NCBI RefSeq assembly: GCF_029227915.1
Contig: NC_079876.1
Coordinates: 9,612,001-9,676,000 of the forward strand
Direction of reading: 5' to 3'
Length of the DNA stretch: 64,000 nt
Origin: Hydractinia symbiolongicarpus
Taxonomy: Eukaryota; Cnidaria; Hydrozoa; Anthoathecata; Hydractiniidae
Within the stretch, counting starts at the first letter, position 1. Every line of letters starts with the position of its first letter. The notes under the pieces were generated by a model. The model made no database searches and was not told the DNA's origin. It was given only the letters and a program-made list of their open reading frames with translations. This document shows, in pieces, positions 1 through 8,951 of this stretch. The translations under genes and the position numbers were made by a program.

Positions 1-372
1 GGACTTAATTGAACTAACTTTGCACTGTGACTTGATAAATGTGATAAATGAGACAATTGGACTCCAAGAAATAACTTTCTTCTTAATTTGACGTGATTGT
101 CGGAACTCAGCGATTACACTGGGCGCTGTGGTAGCGCTACATTTAAAAATTTAATTAAATAAGTCATTTTTACTGTGGGACCAATCCTAGCCGTTATCAC
201 GCGCTGAAGAAATAGCAACAGGTTCAAACACTACATTTCATTGACTTTCTAACGGTATCAATCCGCTTCAGTTGCATCTGTTGCGTCACGTATTCGTACC
301 AACATGTAATTAGCGATATTTTTCTCATATTACCAGGTTGCATCGCTTTTAACAGTGAAACGATTGACTGTG
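1..372. repeat. Type A monomer (reference unit, 372 bp)
   Basis: First unit, used here as the coordinate reference. Landmarks by monomer position: CAATTG at 54-59; conserved CAGCGATTAC at 108-117; inverted repeat GCGCT-GTGGT-AGCGC at 123-137; a run of 22 A/T bases at 141-162; ACTGTGGGA at 172-180; CGCGC at 200-204; TTCG at 293-296; TAGCGATATTTT from 311. Type A is recognised by TTTGCACTGTGAC near the start, ACTTTCTTCT, GCTACATTTAAAAATTTAA, GTTATCACGCGC, ACAGGTTCAAAC, TGCATCTGTTGCG, ATGTAATTAGCG, TTCTCATATTA and AACAGTGAAAC. Other A units start at 1120, 2612, 5223, 6715, 9699, 10445, 34671, 38402, 39894, 42876, 45487, 47726, 48472, 50710 and 51456. The hand-counted GC content of this unit is about 38%. 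Confidence 0.95.
123..137. other. Inverted repeat (A-type hairpin site), present once per monomer
   Basis: GCGCT-GTGGT-AGCGC is a perfect 5-bp inverted repeat around a 5-base centre. It stands directly after the conserved CAGCGATTAC and before the A/T-only run. A, D, G, H and I units all keep this exact form. It could extrude a small hairpin in single-stranded DNA or RNA, or be a dyad recognised by a protein dimer. No function is shown by the sequence. Confidence 0.8.
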
Positions 373-745
373 GCACTTAATTGAACTGATTTTGGACTGT
401 GACCTTTTAAATGTTATAAGTGAGACAATTGGACTCCAAGAAATAACATTCTTCTTAAATTGACATGACTGCCGGAACTCAGCGATTACACTGGATGCTG
501 GGGTAGCGTTTTATTCAAAAATGTAGACAAATAAGTCATTTTGCGCTGTGAAACCAATCGTAGCTGTTAGGACGCGCTGAAGAAATAGAGACAGATTCAA
601 AAACTACATTTCATTGATTCTCTAACGGTGTCAGTCCGTTTGAGTTACAACGGTTGGGTCACATATTCGTACCAACCTGTATTTAGCGATATTTTTCTGA
701 TATTACTAGGTTGCATCGCTTTTAACAATGAAACGATTGGCTGTG
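373..745. repeat. Type B monomer (373 bp)
   Basis: Recognised by GCACTTAATTGAACTGAT at the start, ACCTTTTAAATGTTATAAG, GGATGCTGGGGTAGCG in the hairpin segment, GCTGTGAAACCAATCG, GATTCTCTAACGG, ACCAACCTGTAT and the end CGATTGGCTGTGG. Clear B units start at 1492, 3730, 7833, 10817, 13800, 17530, 20884, 35789, 41010, 43248, 43994, 45859, 46605, 48844, 51828, 53692, 55557, 56675, 58165 and 59654. B usually follows A or I and precedes D. A sub-variant with TTTATATAAAAATG and ACCAGTCG (5595, 38774, 43248, 45859, 51082, 51828) is a useful tracer of duplicated segments. Confidence 0.94.
495..509. other. Inverted repeat, B-type form
   Basis: The B counterpart reads ATGCT-GGGGT-AGCGT. Compared with the A form, the outer pair is A-T instead of G-C (both arms changed), the next is a T-G pair, and the inner three pairs are unchanged. 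The loop also differs. Confidence 0.75.
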
Positions 746-1119
746 GAACTTAATTGAACTAACTTTGGACTGTGACCTGATAAATGTGATAAAGGAGACA
801 ATTGGACTCCAAGAAAAAACTTTCTTCTTAATTTGACGTGATTGTCGGAACTCAGCGATTACACTGGGCGCTGGCGAAGCGCTTTATTCAAAAATGTAGA
901 CAAATAAGTCATTTTGTGCTGTAGGACCAATCCTAGCTGTTAGGACGCGCTGAAGAAATAGAGACAGATTCAAAAACTACATTTCATTGACTTTCTAACA
1001 GTGTCAGTCCGTTTACGTTACATCGCTGGGGTCACATATTCGTACCAACATGTATTTAGCGATATTTTTCTGATAATACTGGTGTTGCATCGCTTTTAAC
1101 AATGAAACGATTGACTGTG
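746..1119. repeat. Type C monomer (374 bp)
   Basis: Recognised by GAAAAAACTTTC, GCGCTGGCGAAGCGC, TTGTGCTGTAGGACC, AACAGTGTCAGTCCG followed by TTTACGTTACATCGC, GCTGGGGTCAC and TGATAATACTGGTGTTGC. The last of these carries the extra base that makes the unit 374 bp. Other C units start at 4849, 12309, 15292, 37281, 38028, 42502, 45113 and 50336. The C tail also occurs behind an E head (2238, 6341, 9325, 34297, 39520, 47352) and behind a B head (2984, 7087, 10071, 35043, 40266, 48098, 51082). These hybrids show that exchange occurred inside monomers. Confidence 0.93.
868..882. other. Inverted repeat, C-type form
   Basis: The C counterpart reads GCGCT-GGCGA-AGCGC. The stem is identical to the A form while the loop changed from GTGGT to GGCGA. 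C2 units have the loop GGCGT with the same stem. The stem is therefore more conserved than the loop across A, C, C2, D, G, H and I units. Confidence 0.78.
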
Positions 1120-1864
1120 GGACTTAATTGAACTAACTTTGCACTGTGACCTGATAAATGTGATAAATGAGACAATTGGACTCCAAGAAATAACTTTCTT
1201 CTTAATTTGACGTGATTGTCGGAACTCAGCGATTACACTGGGCGCTGTGGTAGCGCTACATTTAAAAATTTAATTCAATAAGTCATTTTTACTGTGGGAC
1301 CAATCCTAGCCGTTATCACGCGCTTAAGAAATAGCGACAGGTTCAAACACTACATTTCATTGACTTTCTAACGGTATCAATCCGCTTCAGTTGCATCTGT
1401 TGCGTCACGTATTCGTACCAACATGTAATTAGCGATATTTTTCTCATATTACTAGGTTGCATCGCTTTTAACAGTGAAACGATTGACTGTGGCACTTAAT
1501 TGAACTGATTTTGGACTGTGACCTTTTAAATGTTATAAGTGAGACAATTGGACTCCAAGAAATAACATTCTTCTTAAATTGACATGATTGCCGGAACTCA
1601 GCGATTACACTGGATGCTGGGGTAGCGTTTTATTCAAAAATGTAGACAAATAAGTCATTTTGCGCTGTGAAACCAATCGTAGCTGTTAGGACGCGCTGAA
1701 GAAATAGAGACAGATTCAAAAACTACATTTCATTGATTCTCTAACGGTGTCAGTCCGTTTGAGTTACAACGGTTGGGTCACATATTCGTACCAACCTGTA
1801 TTTAGCGATATTTTTCTGATATTACTAGGTTGCATCGCTTTTAACAATGAAACGATTGGCTGTG

Positions 1865-2237
1865 GAACTTTATTGAACTAACTTTGGACTGTGACCTGAT
1901 AAATGTGATAAAGGAGACAATTGAACTCCAAGAAATGACATTCTTCTTAATTTGACGTGATTGTCGGAACTCAGCGATTACACTGGGTGCTGTGGTAGCG
2001 CTTCAGTTAAAAATTTAGATAAACAAGTCAATTCTTACTGTGGGATTAATCCTAGCCGTTATGGTGCGCTGAAGAAATAGCGACAGTTTCAAAAACTACA
2101 TTTCGTTGAATTTCCAACGGTATCACACCGCTTCAGTTGCATCGGTTGCGTCACATATTTGTACCAACATGTATTTAACGATATTTTTCTGATATTACTA
2201 GGTTGCATCGCTTTAAACAATGAAACGATTGACTGTG
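1865..2237. repeat. Type D monomer (373 bp)
   Basis: Recognised by GACAATTGAACTCCAAGAA followed by ATGACATTC, GCTTCAGTTAAAAATTTAG, AGTCAATTCTTACTG, GTTATGGTGCGC, TTTCCAACGGTATCACACC and GCTTTAAACAATG at the end. Sub-variant D' has GTTATCGCGCACCGAAAAA or GTTATTGCGCACCGAAAAA and ends AACAATAAAACG (4103, 8206, 11190, 36162, 41383, 49217). The variant I call D'' has CTGTGGGACC rather than GGGATTAATCC (19395, 21256, 27215, 29452, 55930, 57048, 58537, 60026). Other D units start at 5968, 13427, 17157, 33924, 39147, 43621, 46232, 52201 and 53319. D typically follows B. Confidence 0.93.
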
Positions 2238-4848
2238 GGACTTAATTGAATTAACTATGGACTGTGACATGATAAATGTGATAAAGGAGACAATTGGACT
2301 TCAAGAATAAACATTCTTCTTAATTTGACGTGATTGTCGGAACTCAGCGATTACACTGGGCGCTGGCGAAGCGCTTTATTCAAAAATGTAGACAAATAAG
2401 TCATTTTGTGCTGTAGGACCAATCCTAGCTGTTAGGACGCGCTGAAGAAATAGAGACAGATTCAAAAACTACATTTCATTGACTTTCTAACAGTGTCAGT
2501 CCGTTTACGTTACATCGCTGGGGTCACATATTCGTACCAACATGTATTTAGCGATATTTTTCTGATAATACTGGTGTTGCATCGCTTTTAACAATGAAAC
2601 GATTGACTGTGGGACTTAATTGAACTAACTTTGCACTGTGACTTGATAAATGTGATAAATGAGACAATTGGACTCCAAGAAATAACTTTCTTCTTAATTT
2701 GACGTGATTGTCGGAACTCAGCGATTACACTGGGCGCTGTGGTAGCGCTACATTTAAAAATTTAATTAAATAAGTCATTTTTACTGTGGGACCAATCCTA
2801 GCCGTTATCACGCGCTGAAGAAATAGCGACAGGTTCAAACACTACATTTCATTGACTTTCTAACGGTATCAATCCGCTTCAGTTGCATCTGTTGCGTCAC
2901 GTATTCGTACTAACATGTAATTAGCGATATTTTTCTCATATTACTAGGTTGCATCGCTTTTAACAGTGAAACGATTGACTGTGGCACTTAATTGAACTGA
3001 TTTTGGACTGTGACCTTTTAAATGTTATAAGTGAGACAATTGGACTCCAAGAAATAACATTCTTCTTAAATTGACATGATTGCCGGAACTCAGCGATTAC
3101 ACTGGATGCTGGGGTAGCGTTTTATTCAAAAATGTAGACAAATAAGTCATTTTGCGCTGTGAAACCAATCGTAGCTGTTAGGACGCGCTGAAGAAATAGA
3201 GACAGATTCAAAAACTACATTTCATTGACTTTCTAACAGTGTCAGTCCGTTTACGTTACATCGCTGGGGTCACATATTCGTACCAACATGTATTTAGCGA
3301 TATTTTTCTGATAATACTGGTGTTGCACCGCTTTTAACAATGAAACGATTGACTGTGGGACTTAATTGAACTAACTTTGCACAGTGACCTGATAAATGTG
3401 ATAAATGAGACAATTGGACTCCAAGAAATAACTTTCTTCTTAATTTGACGTGATTGCGGGAACTCAGGGATTACACTGGGCGCTGTGGTAGCGCTATAAT
3501 TAAAAATTTAATTAAATAAGTCATTTTTACTGTGGGACCAATCCTAGCCGTTATCACGCGCTGAAGAAATAGCGACAGGTTCAAACACTACATTTCATTG
3601 AATTTCTAACGGTATCAATCCGCTTCAGTTGCATCTGTTGCGTCACGTATTCGTACCAACATGCAATTAGCGATATTTTTCTCATATTACTAGGTTGCAT
3701 CGCTTTTAACAGTGAAACGATTGACTGTGGCACTTAATTGAACTGATTTTGGACTGTGACCTTTTAAATGTTATAAGTGAGACAATTGGACTCCAAGAAA
3801 TAACATTCTTCTTAAATTGACATGATTGCCGGAACTCAGCGATTACACTGGATGCTGGGGTAGCGTTTTATTCAAAAATGTAGACAAATAAGTCATTTTG
3901 CGCTGTGAAACCAATCGTAGCTGTTAGGACGCGCTGAAGAAATAGAGACAGATTCAAAAACTACATTTCATTGATTCTCTAACGGTGTCAGTCCGTTTGA
4001 GTTACAACGGTTGGGTCACATATTCGTACCAACCTGTATTTAGCGATATTTTTCTGATATTACTAGGTTGCATCGCTTTTAACAATGAAACGATTGGCTG
4101 TGGAACTTAATTGAACTAACTTTGGACTGTGACCTGATAAATGTGATAAAGGAGACAATTGAACTCCAAGAAATGACATTCTTCTTAATTTGACGTGATT
4201 GCCGGAACTCAGCGATTACACTGGGCGCTGTGGTAGCGCTTCAGTTAAAAATTTAGATAAATAAGTCAATTCTTACTGTGGAACCAATCCTAGCCGTTAT
4301 TGCGCACCGAAAAAATAGCGACAGTTTCAAAAACTACATTTCATTGACTTTTTAACGGTGTCAGTCCGTTTGAGTTATAACGGTTGCGTCACATATTAGT
4401 ACCAACATATATTTAGCGATATTTTTCTGATATTACTAAGTTGCATCGCTTTTAACAATAAAACGATTGACTGTGGGACTTAATTGAATTAACTTTGGAC
4501 TGTGACCTGATAAATATGATTAAGGAGACAATTGGACTTCAAGAATAAACATTCTTCTTAATTTGAGGTGATTACCGGTACTCAGCGATTACACGGGGCG
4601 TTGTGGTAGCACTTCATTAAAAAATTTAGATTAAAAAGTCATTTTTTACTGTGGGACCAATCCTAGCCGTTATCACGCGCTGAAGACTTAGTGACAGTTT
4701 CAAAAACTACATTTCATTGACTTTCTAACGGTGTCAGTCCGTTTGAGTTAAAACGATTGGGTCACATATTCGTACCAACATGTATTTGGCGATATTTTTC
4801 TGACATTACTAGGTTAAATTGCTTTTAACAATGAAACGATTGACTGTG

Positions 4849-7800
4849 GGACTTAATTGAACTAACTTTGCACTGTGACCTGATAAATGTGATAAATGAG
4901 ACAATTGGACTCCAAGAAAAAACTTTCTTCTTAATTTGACGTGATTGTCGGAACTCAGCGATTACACTGGGCGCTGGCGAAGCGCTTTATTCAAAAATGT
5001 AGACAAATAAGTCATTTTGTGCTGTAGGACCAATCCTAGCTGTTAGGACGCGCTGAAGAAATAGAGACAGATTCAAAAACTACATTTCATTGACTTTCTA
5101 ACAGTGTCAGTCCGTTTACGTTACATCGCTGGGGTCACATATTCGTACCAACATGTATTTAGCGATATTTTTCTGATAATACTGGTGTTGCATCGCTTTT
5201 AACAATGAAACGATTGACTGTGGGACTTAATTGAACTAACTTTGCACTGTGACCTGATAAATGTGATAAATGAGACAATTGGACTCCAAGAAATAACTTT
5301 CTTCTTAATTTGACGTGATTGTCGGAACTCAGCGATTACACTGGGCGCTGTGGTAGCGCTACATTTAAAAATTTAATTAAATAAGTCATTTTTACTGTGG
5401 CACCAATCCTAGCCGTTATCACGCGCTGAAGAAATGGCGACAGGTTCAAACACTACATTTCATTGACTTTCTAACGGTATCAATCCGCTTCAGTTGCATC
5501 TGTTGCGTCACGTATTCGTACCAACATGTAATTAGCGATATTTTTCTCATATTACTAGGTTGCATCGCTTTTAACAGTGAAACGATTGACTGTGGCACTT
5601 TATTGAACTGATTTTGGACTGTGACCTTTTAAATGTTATAAGTGAGACAATTGGACTCCAAGAAATAACATTCTTCTTAAATTGACATGATTGCCGGAAC
5701 TCAGCGATTACACTGGATGCTGGGGTAGCGTTTTATATAAAAATGTAGACAAATAAGTCATTTTGCGCTGTGAAACCAGTCGTAGCTGTTAGGACGCGCT
5801 GAAGAAATAGAGACAGATTCAAAAACTACATTTCATTGATTCTCTAACGGTGTCAGTCCGTTTGAGTTACAACGGTTGGGTCACATATTCGTACCAACCT
5901 GTATTTAGCGATATTTTTCTGATATTACTAGGTTGCATCGCTTTTAACAATGAAACGATTGGCTGTGGAACTTTATTGAACTAACTTTGGACTGTGACCT
6001 GATAAATGTGATAAAGGAGACAATTGAACTCCAAGAAATGACATTCTTCTTAATTTGACGTGATTGCCGGAACTCAGCGATTACACTGGGCGCTGTGGCA
6101 GCGCTTCAGTTATAAATTTAGATAAATAAGTCAATTCTTACTGTGGGATTAATCCTAGCCGTTATGGTGCGCTGAAGAAATAGCGACAGTTTCAAGAACT
6201 ACATTTCGTTGAATTTCCAACGGTATCACACCGCTTCAGTTGCATCGGTTGCGTCACATATTTGTACCAACATGTATTTAGCGATATTTTTCTGATATTA
6301 CTAGGTTGCATCGCTTTAAACAATGAAACGATTGACTGTGGGACTTAATTGAATTAACTATGGACTGTGACATGATAAATGTGATAAAGGAGACAATTGG
6401 ACTTCAAGAATAAACATTCTTCTTAATTTGACGTGATTGTCGGAACTCAGCGATTACACTGGGCGCTGGCGAAGCGCTTTATTCAAAAATGTAGACAAAT
6501 AAGTCATTTTGTGCTGTAGGACCAATCCTAGCTGTTAGGACGCGCTGAAGAAATAGAGACAGATTCAAAAACTACATTTCATTGACTTTCTAACAGTGTC
6601 AGTCCGTTTACGTTACATCGCTGGGGTCACATATTCGTACCAACATGTATTTAGCGATATTTTTCTGATAATACTGGTGTTGCATCGCTTTTAACAATGA
6701 AACGATTGACTGTGGGACTTAATTGAACTAACTTTGCACTGTGACTTGATAAATGTGATATATGAGACAATTGGACTCCAAGAAATAACTTTCTTCTTAA
6801 TTTGACGTGATTGTCGGAACTCAGCGATTACACTGGGCGCTGTGGTAGCGCTACATTTAAAAATTTAATTAAATAAGTCATTTTTACTGTGGGACCAATC
6901 CTAGCCGTTATCACGCGCTCAAGAAATAGCGACAGGTTCAAACACTACATTTCATTGACTTTCTAACGGTATCAATCCGCTTCAGTTGCATCTGTTGCGT
7001 CACGTATTCGTACTAACATGCAATTAGCGATATTTTTCTCATATTACTAGGTTGCATCGCTTTTAACAGTGAAACGATTGACTGTGGCACTTAATTGAAC
7101 TGATTTTGGACTGTGACCTTTTAAATGTTATAAGTGAGACAATTGGACTCCAAGAAATAACATTCTTCTTAAATTGACATGATTGCCGGAACTCAGCGAT
7201 TACACTGGATGCTGGGGTAGCGTTTTATTCAAAAATGTAGACAAATAAGTCATTTTGCGCTGTGAAACCAATCGTAGCTGTTAGGACGCGCTGAAGAAAT
7301 AGAGACAGATTCAAAAACTACATTTCATTGACTTTCTAACAGTGTCAGTCCGTTTACGTTACATCGCTGGGGTCACATATTCGTACCAACATGTATTTAG
7401 CGATATTTTTCTGATAATACTGGTGTTGCACCGCTTTTAACAATGAAACGATTGACTGTGGGACTTAATAGAACTAACTTTGCACAGTGACCTGATAAAT
7501 GTGATAAATGAGACAATTGGACTCCAAGAAATAACTTTCTTCTTAACTTGACGTGATTGCGGGAACTCAGCGATTACACTGGGCGCTGTGGTAGCGCTAC
7601 ATTTAAAAATTTAATTAAATAAGTCATTTTTACTGTGTGACCAATCCTAGCCGTTATCACGCGCTGAAGAAATAGCGACAGGTTCAAACACTACATTTCA
7701 TTGAATTTCTAACGGTATCAAACCGCTTCAGTTGCATCAGTTGCGTCACGTATTCGTACCAACATGTAATTAGCGATATTTTTCTCATATTACTAGGTTG

Positions 7801-8951
7801 CATCGCTTTTAACAGTGAAACGATTGACTGTGGCACTTAATTGAACTGATTTTGGACTGTGACCTTTTAAATGTTATAAGTGAGACAATTGGACTCCAAG
7901 AAATAACACTCTTCTTAAATTGACATGATTGCCGGAACTCAGCGATTACACTGGATGCTGGGGTAGCGTTTTATTCAAAAATGTAGACAAATAAGTCATT
8001 TTGCGCTGTGAAACCAATCGTAGCTGTTAGGACGCGCTCAAGAAATAGAGACAGATTCAAAAACTACATTTCATTGATTCTCTAACGGTGTCAGTCCGTT
8101 TGAGTTACAACGGTTGGGTCACATATTCGTACCAACATGTATTTAGCGATATTTTTCTGATATTACTAGGTTGCATCGCTTTTAACAATGAAACGATTGG
8201 CTGTGGAACTTAATTGAACTAACTTTGGACTGTGACCTGATAAATGTGATAAAGGAGACAATTGAACTCCAAGAAATGACATTCTTCTTAATTTGACGTG
8301 ATTGCCGGAACTCAGCGATTACACTGGGCGCTGTGGTAGCGCTTAAGTTAAAAATTTAGATAAATAAGTCAATTCTTACTGTGGGACCAATCCTAGCCGT
8401 TATCGCGCACCGAAAAAATAGCGACAGTTTCAAAAACTACATTTCATTGACTTTCTAACGGTGTCAGTCCGTTTGAGTTATAACGGTTGCGTCACATATT
8501 AGTACCAACATATATTTAGCGATATTTTTCTGATATTACTAAGTTGCATCGCTTTTAACAATAAAACGATTGACTGTGGGACTTAATTGAATTAACTTTG
8601 GACTGTGACCTGATAAATATGATTAAGGAGACAATTGGACTTCAAGAATAAACATTCTTCTTAATTTGAGGTGATTACCGGTACTCAGCGATTACACGGG
8701 GCGTTGTGGTAGCACTTCATTAAAAAATTTAGATTAAAAAGTCATTTTTTACTGTGGGACCAATCCTAGCCGTTATCACGCGCTGAAGACTTAGTGACAG
8801 TTTCAAAAAGTACATTTCATTGACTTTCTAACAGTGTCAGTCCGTTTGAGTTACAACGGTTGGGTCACATATTCGTACCAACCTGTATTTAGCGATATTT
8901 TTCTGATATTACTAGGTTGCATCGCTTTAAACAATGAAACGATTGACTGTG
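4849..8951. repeat. 11-monomer HOR, copy 2 (4103 bp)
   Basis: Order and starts: C 4849, A 5223, B 5595, D 5968, E/C 6341, A 6715, B/C 7087, A'' 7461, B 7833, D' 8206, F 8579. Spacing is identical to copy 1. Copy-specific marks are CTGTGGCACCAATC and GAAATGGCGAC in A 5223, TTTATATAAAAATG and ACCAGTCG in B 5595, and CTTAACTTGACG in A'' 7461. The same marks reappear at 38402, 38774 and 40640, so this copy is closer to 38028-42128 than to its neighbour. The F unit ends with a B/E-like tail (ACCAACCTGTAT, GCTTTAAACAATG) rather than a G tail. Confidence 0.9.

Larger units (their letters stand above)
1..745. repeat. Lead-in A-B pair before the first 11-mer HOR
   Basis: Two units, A (1) and B (373). 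The B end runs without break into the C unit at 746, whose head is D-like (GGACTGTGACC, AAAGGAGAC). The pair probably continues an HOR cut off by the window edge. A followed by B is the commonest pair in the array. Confidence 0.85.
746..4848. repeat. 11-monomer HOR, copy 1 (4103 bp)
   Basis: Order and starts: C 746, A 1120, B 1492, D 1865, E/C 2238, A 2612, B/C 2984, A'' 3358, B 3730, D' 4103, F/G 4476. All eleven starts recur exactly 4103 bp downstream. The A'' unit carries CACAGTGACC and GATTGCGGGAACTC. The last unit is an F head fused to a G tail. Relative to the order seen at 36535-37280, where F and G are separate, this copy lacks one monomer. The stretch 1865-4692 also matches 33924-36751 at an offset of 32059 bp, with about a dozen differences by eye. 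Confidence 0.9.

Noticed and set aside
292-308. Possible CENP-B box (ATTCGTACCAACATGTA, once per monomer)
   Set aside because: The mammalian box needs TTCG, four bases, A, two bases and CGGG. The TTCG and A match but CGGG is replaced by ATGT, so only part of the core is present; a match this short can occur by chance and the taxon is unknown. Binding data would be needed to revive it.
182-340. Long-range inverted repeat CAATCCTAG ... CTAGGTTG within a monomer
   Set aside because: The arms are about 145 bp apart, match only with one bulged base, and several units break one arm (monomer 1 itself has CCAGGTTG; B has CAATCGTAG). Too weak to call a structure.
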